A program made the translations under genes and the position numbers. The notes below the pieces were generated by a model. It ran no database searches and had not been told where the DNA came from. It worked only from the letters and a program-made list of their open reading frames with translations. This document shows, piece by piece, positions 10,701-24,400 of a stretch of DNA of 64,000 bases. Position 1 is the stretch's first letter, and each line of letters starts with the position of its first letter. Source of the DNA: Lutjanus erythropterus (Eukaryota; Chordata; Actinopteri; Lutjaniformes; Lutjanidae); contig CM034600.1 in the NCBI GenBank assembly GCA_020091685.1, forward strand, positions 36,876,077 to 36,940,076, given 5' to 3'.

Positions 10701-13700
10701 ATTTGTATAAGACAAATATGGGTTCTGTCCATCAAAGTTTGAGAGTGCTTGCTCGAACAGCTACTGAGTTACTGATGCTCAAAGAGTTACAACCATCCCC
10801 AGTCTCCCCTATCATGTAAGAATTAATGCATAAGTTATTACTGAAGGGTCATTATTGGCAATCAGACCATGATAAAGTTCTGCTTTATGTTTCACTCAGT
10901 TTAACTCTGTTAAATGTCATCGAATCAATCAGCTTATGTAACTGATATTTACCTCCACAGACACTGCAGGACGCTGTGTGCTCACGTGTCTTATATCGAC
11001 AGAGCTCATCTTAACTGGGAACGATACACCCAGTCTTATTTCTGGTTTGACTGAGAGAGAAACATGTTGACAGACAGGCTGCCTCTCCTCTTTCTGAGGA
11101 GGCGCGCTCTTGGCCACTTTTATTAGAGCTTTGAGATGCTGAGCACTGTGACCTATGTTAGGTGTCGGCCCAAACAGAGTTCATCTGGTCTTTATTCGTC
11201 AGGGCAGAATGATTTCGTCATCATTTTTGTTGGAAATATATTTTTTTGAGATGGCAGTCAAACCTGAACCAGGAGGTCTGGAAACAGTGGTGGATGATTA
11301 TAACAACAGAGTAATAATTTTACTACTCACCACTGTTTTCTGATCTAAGTAAATTACGCTAATCTCAGGAATAACCTTGATGAGTACAATATCATCAGTA
11401 TGATGGCCAAAACTACACAACTTAAATCCAGATTGTAATAAAGTGAAAGTATCTTTTAAAAGACACCCAAAGGAGGACGGTGGTGAAGTCTTACCTCGCT
11501 GCTCGTATGGCCTTTTTGCTTTCAGCCGTTGCAGGCAGGTTGAAGCGTTCAGCTCTCTTCTGTAGTCTCTGCTCGAAACAAACAAAAGGTGAAATATTAA
11601 ATCAGAACACATGCAGGTGGCAGAGGTGTTGGTTCTGCAGGCGAATATTTGCCGTTTTTATTTCTGATATTCTGAAGTTGACTTTCATGTTATTATGGTT
11701 CTGCATTTTATTTTCTATGCAGTGTTTCTGTGTAATTTATTGAATTGTTAATGGATGTGGAATGCTGATTACCCTGCGAGGTTTGAACAATTAACCACAC
11801 CCGATATCGCCCAGCTTGGCAGCTTATTGAGGCACATGATGTATAAATATGGGCGAGGTTTCCATTGTTCAAACATTCTGAACTAATGAATCCTGAGTGT
11901 GATCGAAACGTTGTAAATTAAACCTTTTGTGACCTGGATTAAGTGCGCAGGCCTTACCTTTTTCTCTGAGACTGTTTCTGTTTCTGCCTTGCACCTACGT
12001 GATGAGCATATAATTCCTCCCTATCGGCCCAAAACTGACCAAAACCCACTGGATCTGATCTCGAGGGGAAAAAGTTTAATCTGATACAATCCACTAGTCT
12101 AAACTATCATGCAAAAGTTTAACTAAACTTTGAATGATATGCTGCAAAGAGAGATGTGTCACAAGTAACAGATGAGCAGTATGTGTCACGTGAACAGTGG
12201 AGAGAACGAGCAGAACGAGTGAGACCTGTCAGTAATGCTGTCATCATGTCAGCTGGGTGGATTTATGTTAAATTCAAGAAAGAAAATAAAAACTACAGCA
12301 TCAATTTCAGTTGACATCCAAGTCTGTCCAGACTCATATAATATATGTAGTGAAGACTTTGAATTTTTGACCTTTTGGATATAAAATGTCATGAGCTCAT
12401 TTCATCCTACTAGAAATTTTCTCACAGATTGTCTCGTTCAGTTATGTAGGTCATATAGAGGCATCAGTAAGACTGTTTCATAACCGGCTAAAATTTCCGT
12501 GTAGCAGCTTTAAATAAAAAGAAGCAGCAGTGTTGCATAACTGAGTCATGTTGTGGGCTGTATTTCCTCTTTTTTTGTAGGAGTAGATTATTTGTTTCAC
12601 ACTTTGAGCATGATGGGTTACATGCTGAGGCTAAGCAAAGTGTTCTTCCTACAAATGTATCATATTTATCATATTCATAACAGCTCTGTTGTTTAAGAGA
12701 GGGAAAAAGATCAGCAGATACTCAAGGCTGCTGTATTGGTATGAGACATGAAATCCCCAACAAGTACTATCCACAACATTTGCCAATGGAAAAATAAAAA
12801 AATAACAAGTCAAGTGAAGTCAAGGTGAGTCGTACCATGCGGAGGAAATACAGTAGAATATGTTGTGTTATGGAGTTCTTGTGAAGACTGCTGGATGTTA
12901 GTGTGGATACAAGTTCCTGTTGGTCTCAGATGTCTCTTCCACATGTGACCGTGATATTCTCTATTCATTAAAATATGCATATTAAAGGAACCCTAACAAA
13001 TTATTGGTGCGTGCAAATATGTCATACGTACCTCACTGGCTGATGATGGAGGAGTTATTTTCACCAACTTCTTTTCAGTAGGTCTGAAAGAAAAACATGT
13101 AAAGAAACAATGAGCAAAGACCAACTATGCTACACTACCCATTATAAACCTGTGTTTATCAGTATGGGGGGCATTTCTACACTAAATCTGACAGCTGATA
13201 ATACCCCACATATGAAGCCATTTAGAGAACATTTATGAGCGTAACGGTCCAGTCCTTGGTTCAAAACCACTTACAGTTTAGTCATAAAAACAAATGAAAG
13301 AAATAGTGTAATGTTTTGGAAAATAACTCATTACATAATACAAGGCTGTACCAAAGAGTTTGAATATTCATTCATAAAATTGACATTCAAATTCTAAATC
13401 ACCATTCCAAGCTTTTTTCTTTGCCTATTTCATTATTCTGTTTAGGTATTTCTGCACAGTGGTGGCTGCGTAGGATTGTTTCTCACTAATGTGATCCAAA
13501 TATATTACTAATAAAGTCCAAAAGTAGAAAATTGATTGCAAATATATAATAAATAATAGTTGGAATAATTTTCAAAATGACACAACACAACATGTTTTTA
13601 TTATATGAAATATTCTGTTTCAATCCATATTTGTTGCTGTATTTGTTACGTTTCAAAAACAATATTTTCACTGCAGTGAAAAAACTGTTTGTTCTCACAC

Positions 13701-15685
13701 ATGCTGCACACAAAGGGAATAAAGCAGCGACCTGTACTAACAGGACAGTCTGGCAGTAATTTCACAGCACGATAAATTTAATATTTAAAAAAAGAAAAAA
13801 AAAATGAATCCAGTGAATCACTTCACTGAAGTCCAAGATTTGATTTGAGGATTTTTTTAGGGCAATGTCGTCATAAAATTTAACAACAGACATTTGGAGC
13901 TTCACTTGAAAACTTCAAAAGAAGCTGCTAATATACAAACATGACATTCAGTAGGTCCAGCTGTAAATGAACACACTGTACTTGGTTTGATTGTTAAGAA
14001 GTATGTAGACTAACGTGACGATGAACTTACGTCACGCCCTCAGTAGACTCAGAATTCTTGTCAACTTTTACATTGTTGGCACTCTCAACTTTAGTGAAGT
14101 CCTGAAAGGAAGATGGAAACATTTGTCACAACCACACATAATGGTCTAATGAGGGGAAGTGAAAGAGCTCACATCATGAAATATCAACAATCACAATACC
14201 TCTGTATCCTCTGCCAGAACGTCGTCTACGTCCACATCTTCCTCTGATATTTATATGATGGTATGAACACCATAAAGTAAAAAGTAAGAGGGACAATGGG
14301 AGAGATCAGTGATTTTATCACAATGAGGAATCCATAAACAGAAAAAATGAATTAGATGATTATAAATCGAGAACTACCAGCCTCTCACAACAGAATAGTA
14401 TGTAGAAACAATTTAACAAGTACAGGTGTGACCGCACGAATAATAACTGATTGTAGTCCAAACACTGCCATATTTATACCCCTGTCTACAATGAGTCATA
14501 GTGTGAAGGATATTTCGTCTCACCGTGTTCCTCCAGATAGGCTTGCAGTCGGGCAATGAGTTCTCCTTTGTTTCCCTTGGTTTCCAGACCTCGGGCCTCA
14601 CATTCCTGCCTCAGTTCAGCAAGCTGAAACAACAAAAGAAATATATTTTTAATGAATATAACAAGCACAACTTACCCACCTTACTTTAATGTTCTTCATT
14701 GGGGGCAATTTCTTGAGTACTCAGTAGTCTCAAATAGAGCTGCAATGATTAATCGATTATCAAATTAACCCCCGACCTTTTGATAATCGATTAAACGGTT
14801 TGAGTAAGTATTTAGGAAAAAAGATTCCAAATTTCTGATTTCAGCTTCTTAAATGTGCATTTTTAGTTTCTTAACTCTTTCTATATTTCTCCTGATTATA
14901 CTTTATCCTATTTTTATTTTCATATTTCCCTTGCTTAAATTGTCCTTATTTTTTATATTTCCTCTTGCGTGTATTTTTATATTTTATTTTATTTTATTTT
15001 TTATGTCGTAACACTGTAAATTTCCCCTTTTTGGGACAAATAAATGAATATCTTATCTGAACTAACGTAATAAAGGGAAGGAAGAATAAATAAATAAATA
15101 ATACATTTTAAGACATCAACGATGTTCGGTCGGTTTAGCTGTTTAATTAAATCATGTAGTTACGTGATTTTTAGTACAACGCTAGTTCTCTCTTAAAAAC
15201 CATAAATAGACAGTACTTGAGTAAATGTAGTTAGTTACATTCCACCACTGGGCGGAGGTCAAACACACTGGTTACTGGTAACCTTAATTAAACTGGACCT
15301 GTGGAACAGCGATGGCGGGACACTTTGTACCTAACAACAGCAGCTACATTTGCCGTTGTAATACACCTAAATACAGTTTTATCTGTTAATTTAACTTATT
15401 TCCCAGCTGCCTGTTAGTCTACCATCATATATTTAATTTATATCGCTGTGGTTAGCTTCGCAGCTGAATGAAAAACGTGAACACACGCCGGTTCCTCGCC
15501 TTCACAGCCGGAGGAAACATTTTGTTCATTAAACTGTTCAGTTATCCGTCAGTCCGCTCTCTAGTACTGTAACTAACAACCGTTACAACATAATATTTAT
15601 TCATAAACCCACCTAATGTGTGTAATTAATACATATTTAAAGCTTCACCAACCTTCAGTTTCTGGAGCTCTATCACTTCGGCCAT
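7707..15685 (-). CDS. sarnp: SAP domain-containing ribonucleoprotein, complete
   Basis: Eleven coding exons on the - strand, in transcript order: 15685-15653, 14623-14524, 14243-14200, 14101-14031, 13083-13032, 11568-11495, 10096-10059, 9305-9277, 9171-9103, 7995-7909, 7748-7707. They sum to 639 nt, or 212 aa, close to the 210 aa of the human protein. The N-terminus (MAEVIELQKLK, then the LAELRQECEARGLETKGNKG stretch, about residues 1-45) is the SAP helix-extension-helix nucleic-acid-binding domain. An acidic linker follows. The C-terminal half repeats the family's KRAERFG-type motif: KRAERFNLP, KKRAERFGMNVSS, KKRKERFGAMTSS and KRAERFGIV at the end. In the family (SARNP/CIP29/Tho1), these proteins bind RNA and the helicase DDX39B as part of nuclear mRNA export. 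The donors of exons 7 and 10 are the weak GTCTGT. The gene is intact. Its promoter and exons 1-9 lie in the tandem duplication described separately. Confidence 0.96.
8171..8652. mobile_element. MITE-like element with AAAGGGATAGT termini
   Basis: Starts TTTAAAGGGATAGTGCAGCC and ends GGGTGAACTATCCCTTTAAA, a clear terminal inverted repeat about 480 bp apart. It has no coding capacity. It sits in the sarnp intron between exons 9 and 10. Confidence 0.8.
9600..9905. repeat. Dispersed teleost repeat, AATTAATCGATTA-rich family
   Basis: Contains CAATTATCAAATTAATCGCC, then GACAAAACGAGACATCTGAG, and ends near GATTAATCGATAATGAAAAT. It is the same family as the copies at 3,661 and 46,095. The duplicate lies at about 18,910-19,220. 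Confidence 0.7.
14735..14880. repeat. Dispersed teleost repeat, short copy
   Basis: GAGCTGCAATGATTAATCGA followed by TTTTGATAATCGATTAAACG. Located in sarnp intron 1. The duplicate is at about 24,010-24,150. Confidence 0.7.
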
Positions 15686-16819
15686 CTTTCTTTGTTGATG
15701 TATTACTTCCTCCAATCAAAGTGGAGCCGCTCTACTTCTGAACGCCTCCACTGTAACGCTGTTATTTCACAGCGACGCCTGCTGGACAGACTGACACACT
15801 GCAGGTGGCTGAATAAACAGGGATTCACACCCATTTCTGAGCCGTAAGTACAAAGCAAAAATATTCCTGCACGTTACGTGATTTTGGTGATTATTTTCTG
15901 TGATAACTGCATCAGAGATTAGTTTTATGGTATTTTTAAAGAACTTTTTTATTCCATTCTCTCTACAATGAGGCTCGTGAAATTCACATTCATATTCTGC
16001 ATAGAGGATTTATATTATTAATCATAATATTAAACTTATTTAAAAAAAACAAAACAAAAAACACGTTTTATTCGCGATACTACACTATCCACGATCCTAA
16101 AATGAACAGCGAGGTCTGTGATTGGCGGATCTCGGTGTTACCATGGTAATGGGTACAGTCACTGCGAAAGGGTCGTTCGTCGTTCCGCTAGCATGCTAAC
16201 TAGTTAGCTAGCGAACATGAATCTTACTAATAATGTTTAATAATAATGCAGTGAATCTAATAAGAATTCTAATTAATAATTTAAAAAAATAATAACAAAA
16301 TGTGATGATGATCATAGTCTGTTAGCCAACATATTGTATAAAAGTATTTATCTTCATGTTAAATTTCATATTTTTCTTTTTGTGTCTCTTTGAAGGTGAA
16401 AAGATGAGGGCAGCAAGATTTTTCATTTTCTTGTTGCTAGGCAACAAGCTGCTCATAAGTCCTTGGGCATTATGTTGCAATCAGATGCAATAGATAGAGG
16501 AAGTTTTATCCTTCCAGCTTCAATCGACATTTGAAGTTGCGCAAAGAACGGTGAGTTGAGGCTCTGTTGTTAAAATGACATTAGATCAGTGTTTCCCAAA
16601 CCTTTTCTCTGATGACCCACTTTTTAAAAAATTACAAACCATTGTGACCAGATTCAAAATACACCTTAACAGGTCTTCTTAATTTGTGCAGAAATGAACT
16701 TTCCCAACCATTTTAACTGCCATTCCCACATCACCTTATATTATCTTGATGTGTTAAATCACGTACACATGCTAAATACTTTATGAGTTTGAAATAAATG
16801 CATGAAAACAATGCACACT
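15686..16819. promoter_or_regulatory. sarnp upstream region with X-box-like sites
   Basis: Upstream of the sarnp start. No TATA box stands out. Two palindromes resemble RFX X-boxes: GTTACCATGGTAAT at 16,137-16,150 and GTTGCTAGGCAAC at 16,433-16,445. Whether they act on sarnp or an unseen divergent transcript is unknown. No coding exon is supported here. A short open frame starting MRAARFFIFLLLG at about 16,404 stops after 29 codons. Confidence 0.35.
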
Positions 16820-17275
16820 CTTAGAAATAAGAGGTCCTTTTAAAAAGGTTCCACTCGGAACCCTTTCAGAGAGTTCTACCTAGAACCCAACATAAAAGGT
16901 TATACCTAGAAGTAAAGTGCCCTCTATGAGAGATTCTACAGAGAATGCCTCTCTGTGTGATGGTTCTACTCAGAACTCTCTCTGGGAGTTCTATCCAGAC
17001 CCCTTCCATCCTCCAAGTGTGCTAACAAGAACCCTCCCAGGAACCTTTTTATATTCCAAGGCTACAAAGAACCCTCGATAAAAGAGTGTCAAAAAGTCTT
17101 TCTTCAAGTTTTTCATCAAAAATGGATGAAAAGCATTCTTCATACAAACCTCAGTCTTACAAAGAACCCTTGATGGACCCTTTATTTAAAAAAAAAGGGT
17201 TCCTCAGAAGTAAATGGTTCTGGGTAGAGCCTCAGCCTTTCAGGAAGAACCCTTTTGGAACCCTTATTTCTAAGA
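16820..17275. mobile_element. Terminal-inverted-repeat element with GAACCCT iterations
   Basis: Begins CTTAGAAATAAGAGGTCC and ends CCTTATTTCTAAG, giving an inverted terminal repeat about 455 bp apart. The interior repeats GAACCCT and its complement AGGGTTC or close variants many times in both orientations. It is non-coding. Confidence 0.65.
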
Positions 17276-18274
17276 AGGTAGGACGTACTTCATAAATGAG
17301 ACAAAATAAGTGTATTTAAGCAGAATTAACAGGCTCAGATCACTAAAACAATACGCACATTTTAAATGCTTTATGAAAGCTGTACTGCAGGTATACATCT
17401 TAAAGTTGCAGATTTTCTTCCATAGTCTGTTTTCTCTTATTTTATTTGGGGACCCAAATAAAATCTCCTGACCCAGCTGTGCATCCCACCCCAGTCTTAA
17501 TTGATTTATATAAAGTGATATGTAGACTTCATGTTTAGTTTCCATGACGTATTTTACAGTTCACCTCCTATCATGTGTCTGTTACATATGTGTTGAGGGC
17601 TGCAGGGAGTTAAAGGGTTCATTCATGGTAACGACAGATGAAACAAGTTTGAAAAGGATTTGCTGTGAATGCTGACATTGTTTAAAAAGAGGTTTAAACA
17701 GTGTCACAGTTTGGCATATTATATGGAGACAAAAAATCTCTCAACAAAGTGACTTTATAGTTCTCGGGGGTAGAAGGACAAAGCCGGATGAATTTAGGGA
17801 GTCACAAGTGCTTCAATAATCCTCATTAACACTGCATTCCTCCCATTTTTCTTCTCCAGGCACAGCCTCTGTGTGACCTGAGCTTCCAATGACACAGAAA
17901 CCAACAACTCAACACTTTAATATTTTATATTTTATCACATCGTCATCTATAAGTACAGAACATTTTCAGTGAATATGGGTCTTTTTTTTCTTTTTAGAGT
18001 TTTCTGTGACGTGGACTTGATAGCAGGTAATGATCAGCAGCAACATGAATTTCAGAGTAAATCCGACCATAATTAGGAATAATGAGACGTGCAGCCCAAA
18101 CTGGGTCAGGTGATTTTAGCAGAGATTTAGGTGACTATTCATATTGTGTTTGAAAGCACATGCTCTGTGGAAGTGGCACCCAAGACCCAAAAAAATAATG
18201 ATAATGTAACCCTCATGATCTCAATTTGATCCTGTTGTATTTCATTGAGCCAGTTTGAGAACAGAAGAACAGAA
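17276..18274. other. Intergenic, no gene seen
   Basis: Between the inverted-repeat element and the duplication junction. A few splice-like sites occur (for example the T-rich tract at about 17,980 followed by AG) but no open coding exon joins them. Confidence 0.5.
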
Positions 18275-18413
18275 AACAGCAACGTGGTATTTATAGAGCT
18301 CAATATTTTCTGAGGTGGTACGGTGAAAAATACGTAAGAAACACTGATCTAAATAAAGGAATTGTACAAAAAGTTAACTGAATTAGTGTAGTTACATGAT
18401 GAATTTCTGTCAC

Positions 18414-21400
18414 CTTTTGTGAGAGCGGATGAAACGTTCATGCCAAATCTTTCTGCTCTCTTCTTCAGCTGCTCCACGTTCACCTTACATGAAACACAAA
18501 AACCCATTGACTTCATCTCATTAACTGGAGGAAAGAAGAAATGTGTCAACTAAAGGATGAACAAACTGTTGTTGCAACACTTACAGCCGCTTTACTGTTT
18601 GCAACAGCACCATCTGTTTGAGAGACATGAATAAAAACCGTCAGGGTGAACAGCAGCAGGTAGAAAACATTCAGAACTTTAATGTTAAACTTTATGAAAA
18701 ACATGTTAAATGTTGCCAAAGTTTTATGATTTATGAAGCTGTTACTTTAGAGACAGATGTTTGCTATAGACTTAGATTAGATTCTGGTATTTCCTCGAAT
18801 GGTCTTCAAAACTCTGCTACCATCTCCCACTAAATGATACCTGGTGAAACCTGGGATTGTAGGGATGCAAGATATCGATTTTTCAGTGGATAACAATAAT
18901 TACCCACTTCGTGGCCAATACTGATAAGATATCAATTATCAAATTCGCCAACTATTCTGATAAACAATTAATAAGCTTGAATCATTGTTTAAGGAAAAAA
19001 GCCCAAATTCTCCGATTTCTTCTTAAATGTGAATATTTTCTGGTTTCTTTACTCTCTGAAAGTAAACTGAATATCTTTGGATTGTTGTGGACAAACGAGA
19101 CATCTGAGGACTTTAATCAGCATCTCTCACCATTTTCTGACATTTCACGGACCAAACAACTAATCAATTAATGGAAAATGAGTGACAGATTAATCGATAA
19201 TGAAAATAATCATTACAAGAAAGACTTGTAAAAGATGTCTGTATGTCTGTGTGCTCCACATGTTTGGACCTATTTCTGAATTGACAAGATTGTGACAGGA
19301 TTAATTAGTCGATTAAACATTTTGAGTCATTTTTCAGTAAGAGTGAGTAAAGTGACAACAGACCTGAGGAGAGGACTGGAGGCATCAGCTGGTGAACCAA
19401 ACCTGAAGAAAGAGAGTTTAATCATTTTAGCAAATGTTTAAATCACCTGACATGTTTTATTTATTCAAAATTTGAAGACAGACAATACACAATAACAAAT
19501 AGAACAAGCCAACAGAAAATAATACAAAAATAGTGCAAAATGACTACAGGAAAAACAAGGCATGAAAAAGAGTATATATTATATCATATGTAAATGTATA
19601 TATTATTTTCAGAGAGTTTTGGCCATCATTTCTATCAGTTATGACAACTGTGTACTCATCAAAGTCATTACTGATGTAGTAATGTATAGAATTTTATTTT
19701 GAAAGGTTCAGACTTCTTGGCATATGTCTTATTTTATGCTTCCCAAAGTGTCAATAGTATATAATTTATACACAGACTTTATTGTAAAAGGTGATCTTCT
19801 GCCAGGGACGGTCTAGATTTCACTCTGTGTTTTGCTCTGTATGTCCAGCTAAATTACTTTCAACTTAGAGTAAAGAGAATATAGTGATATTTTTAGCACA
19901 TTTCCTCCCAATGTTACATTTACCTAACTGTAGTTACAACTCACCCTGTAGTGGGTAGGTTGTAACAACAGAAGTCCTTGTATTTGACATTAGCCCACAT
20001 ATCTGTGATTGTGTAGTAGTTTTATTTGTATAAGACAAATATGGGTTCTGTCCATCAAAGTTTGAGAGTGCTTGCTCAAACAGCTACTGAGTTACTGATG
20101 CTCAAAGAGTTACAACCATCCCCAGTCTCCCCTATCATGTAAGAATTAATGCATAAGTTATTACTGAAGGGTCATTATTGGCAATCAGACCATGATAAAG
20201 TTCTGCTTTATGTTTCACTCAGTTTAACTCTGTTAAATGTCATCGAATCAATCAGCTTATGTAACTGATATTTACACAGACACTGCAGGGCGCTGTGCTC
20301 ACGTGTCTTATATCGACAGAGCTCATCTTAACTGGGAGCGATACACCCAGTCTTATTTCTGGTTTGACTGAGAGAGAAACATGTTGACAGACAGGCTGCC
20401 TCTCCTCTTTCTGAGGAGGCGCGCTCTTGGCCACTTTTATTAGAGCTTTGAGATGCTGAGCACTGTGACCTATGTTAGTGTCGGCCCAAACAGAGTTCAT
20501 CTGGTCTTTATTCGTCAGGGCAGAATGATTTAGTCATCATTTTTGTTGGAAATATATTTTTTGAGATGGCAGTCAAACCTGAACCAGGAGGTCTGGAAAC
20601 AGTGGTGGATGATTATAACAACAGAGTAATAATTTTACTACTCACCACTGTTTTCTGATCTAAGTAAATTACGCTAATCTCAGGAATAACCTTGATGAGT
20701 ACAATATCATCAGTATGATGGCCAAAACTACACAACTTAAATCCAGATTGTAATAAAGTGAAAGTATCTTTTAAAAGACACCCAAAGGAGGGCGGTGGTG
20801 AAGTCTTACCTCGCTGCTCGTATGGCCTTTTGCTTTCAGCCGTTGCAGGCAGGTTGAGCGTTCAGCTCTCTTCTGTAGTCTCTGCTGAAACAAACAAAAG
20901 GTGAAATATTAAATCAGAACACATGCAGGTGGCAGAGGTGTTGGTTCTGCAGGCGAATATTTGCCATTTTCATTTCTGATATTCTGAAGTTGACTTTCAT
21001 GTTATTATGGTTCTGCATTTTATTTTCTATGCAGTGTTTCTGTGTAATTTATTGAATTGTTAATGGATGTGGAATGCTGATTACCCTGCGAGGTTTGAAC
21101 AATTAACCACACCCGATATCGCCCAGCTTGGCAGCTTATTGAGGCACATGATGTATAAATATGGCGAGGTTTCCATTGTTCAAACATTCTGAACTAATGA
21201 ATCCTGAGTGTGATCAAAACGTTGTAAATTAAACCTTTTGTGACCTGGATTAAGTGTGCAGGCCTTACCTTTTTCTCTGAGACTGTTTCTGTTTCTGCCT
21301 TGCACCTCATGATGAGCATATAATTCCTCCTATCGGCCCAAAACTGACCAAACCCACTGGATCTGATCTCGAGGAAAAAGTTTAATCTGATACAATCCAC

Positions 21401-24400
21401 TAGTCTAAACTATCATGCAAAAGTTTAACTAAACTTTGAATGATATGCTGCAAAGAGATGTGTCACAAGTAACAGATGAGCAGTATGTGTCACGTGAACA
21501 GTGGAGAGCAGAGAGCAGTGAGACCTGTCAGTAATGCTGTCATCATGTCAGCTGGGTGGATTTATGTTAAATTCAAGAAAGAAAATAAAAACTACAGCAT
21601 CAATTTCAGTTGACATCCAAGTCTGTCCAGACTCATATAATATATGTAGTGAAGACTTTGAATTTTTGACCTTTTGGATATAAAATGTCATGAGCTCATT
21701 TCATCCTACTAGAAATTTTCTCACAGATTGTCTCGTTCAGTTATGTAGGTCATATAGAGGCATCAGTAAGACTGTTTCATAACCGGCTAAAATTTCGTGT
21801 AGCAGCTTTAAATAAAAAAGCAGCAGTGTTGCATAACTGAGTCATGTTGTGGGCTGTATTTCCTCTTTTTTGTAGGAGTAGATTATTTGTTTCACACTTT
21901 GAGCATGATGGGTTACATGCTGAGGCTAAGCAAAGTGTTCTTCCTACAAATGTATCATATTTATCATATTCATAACAGCTCTGTTGTTTAAGAGAGAAAA
22001 AGATCAGCAGATACTCAAGGCTGCTGTATTGGTATCAGACATGAAATCCCCAACAAGTACTATCCACAACATTTGCCAATGGAAAAATAAAAATAACAAG
22101 TCAAGTGAAGTCAAGGTGAGTCGTACCATGCGGAGGAAATACAGTAGAATATGTTGTGTTATGGAGTTCTTGTGAAGACTGCTGGATGTTAGTGTGGATA
22201 CAAGTTCCTGTTGGTCTCAGATGTCTCTTCCACATGTGACCGTGATATTCTCTATTCATTAAAATACGCATATTAAAGGAACCTAACAAATTATTGGTGT
22301 GCGTGCAAATATGTCATACGTACCTCACTGGCTGATGATGGAGGAGTTATTTTCACCAACTTCTTTTCAGTAGGTCTGAAAGAAAACATGTAAAAACAAT
22401 GAGCAAAGACCAACTATGCTACACTACCCATTATAAACCTGTGTTTATCAGTATGAGGGCATTTCTACACTAAATCTGACAGCTGATAATACCCCATATG
22501 AAGCCATTTAGAGAACATTTATGAGCGTAACGGTCCAGTCCTTGGTTCAAAACCACTTACAGTTTAGTCATAAAAACAAATGAAAGAAATAGTGTAATGT
22601 TTTGGAAAATAACTCATTACATAATACAAGGCTGTACCAAAGAGTTTGAATATTCATTCATAAAATTGACATTCAAATTCTAAATCACCATTCCAAGCTT
22701 TTTCTTTGCCTATTTCATTATTCTGTTTAGGTATTTCTGCACAGTGGTGGCTGCGTGGGATTGTTTCTCACTAATGTGATCCAAATATATTACTAATAAA
22801 GTCCAAAAGTAGAAAATTGATTGCAAATATATAATAAATAATAGTTGGAATAATTTTCAAAATGACCTAACACAACATGTTTTTATTATATGAAATATTC
22901 TGTTTCAATCCATATTTGTTGCTGTATTTGTTACGTTTCAAAACAATATTTTCACTGCAGTGAAAAAACTGTTTGTTCTCACACATGCTGCACACAAAGG
23001 GAATAAAGCAGCGACCTGTACTAACAGGACAGTCTGGCAGTAATTTCACAGCACGATAAATTTAATATTTAAAAAGAAAAAAAAATGAATCCAGTGAATC
23101 ACTTCACTGAAGTCCAAGATTTGATTTGAGGATTTTTAGGGCAATGTCGTCATAAAATTTAACAACAGACATTTGGAGCTTCACTTGAAAACTTCAAAAG
23201 AAGCTGCTAATATACAAACATGACATTCAGTAGGTCCAGCTGTAAATGAACACACTGTACTTGGTTTGATTGTTAAGAAGTATGTAGACTAACGTGACGA
23301 TGAACTTACGTCACGCCCTCAGTAGACTCAGAATTCTTGTCAACTTTTACATTGTTGGCACTCTCAACTTTAGTGAAGTCCTGAAAGGAAGATGGAAACA
23401 TTTGTCACAACCACACATAATGGTCTAATGAGGGAAGTGAAAGAGCTCACATCATGAAATATCAACAATCACAATACCTCTGTATCCTCTGCCAGAACGT
23501 CGTCTCGTCCACATCTTCCTCTGATATTTATATGATGGTATGAACACCATAAAGTAAAAAGTAAGAGGGACAATGGGAGAGATCAGTGATTTTATCACAA
23601 TGAGGAATCCATAAACAGAAAAAATGAATTAGATGATTATAAATCGAGAACTACCAGCCTCTCACAACAGAATAGTATGTAGAAACAATTTAACAAGTAC
23701 AGGTGTGACCGCATGAAATAATAACTGATTGTAGTCCAAACACTGCCATATTATACCCCTGTCTACAATGAGTCATAGTGTGAAGGATATTTCATCTCAC
23801 CGTGTTCCTCCAGATAGGCTTGCAGTCGGCAATGAGTTCTCCTTTGTTTCCCTTGGTTTCCAGACCTCGGGCCTCACATTCCTGCCTCAGTTCAGCAAGC
23901 TGAAACAACAAAAGAAATATATTTTTAATGAATATAACAAGCACCACTTACCCACCTTACTTTAATGTTCTTCATTGGGGCAATTTCTTGAGTACTCAGT
24001 AGTCTCAAATAGAGCTGCAATGATTAATCGATTATCAAATTAACCCCCAACCTTTTGATAATCGATTAAGCGGTTTGAGTAAGTATTTAGGAAAAAGATT
24101 CCAAATTTCTGATTTCAGCTTCTTAAATGTGCATTTTTAGTTTCTTAACTCTTTCTATATTTCTCCTGATTATACTTTATCCTATTTTTATTTTCATATT
24201 TCCCTTGCTTAAATTGTCCTTATTTTTATATTTCCTCTTGCATGTATTTTTATATTTTATTTTATTTTATTTTTATGTCGTAACACTGTAAATTTCCCTT
24301 TTGGGACAAATAAATGAATATCTTATCTGAACTAACGTAATAAAGGAAGGAAGAATAAATAAATAAATAATACATTTTAAGACATCAACGATGTTCGGTC

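Larger units (their letters stand above)
8959..18274. repeat. Tandem duplication, unit 1 (9.3 kb)
   Basis: Near-identical to 18,275-27,515 in direct orientation. The unit runs from the intron just downstream of sarnp exon 9, through exons 9 to 1, to 2.6 kb upstream of the gene. The junction shares only the five bases AACAG at 8,959, 18,275 and 27,516. Unit 1 is 9,316 bp and keeps all its sarnp exons in frame. Confidence 0.95.

Noticed and set aside
11298-11743. Open frames in the sarnp introns around exon 6
   Set aside because: They read through intron sequence and are not in the exon's frame. The exon 11,495-11,568 fits SARNP precisely.
11760-11960. Possible retroelement tail (GATCGAAACGTTGTAAATTA)
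   Set aside because: The wording resembles tails of some retroelements, but no reverse-transcriptase sequence or clear boundary is present, so I do not call it.
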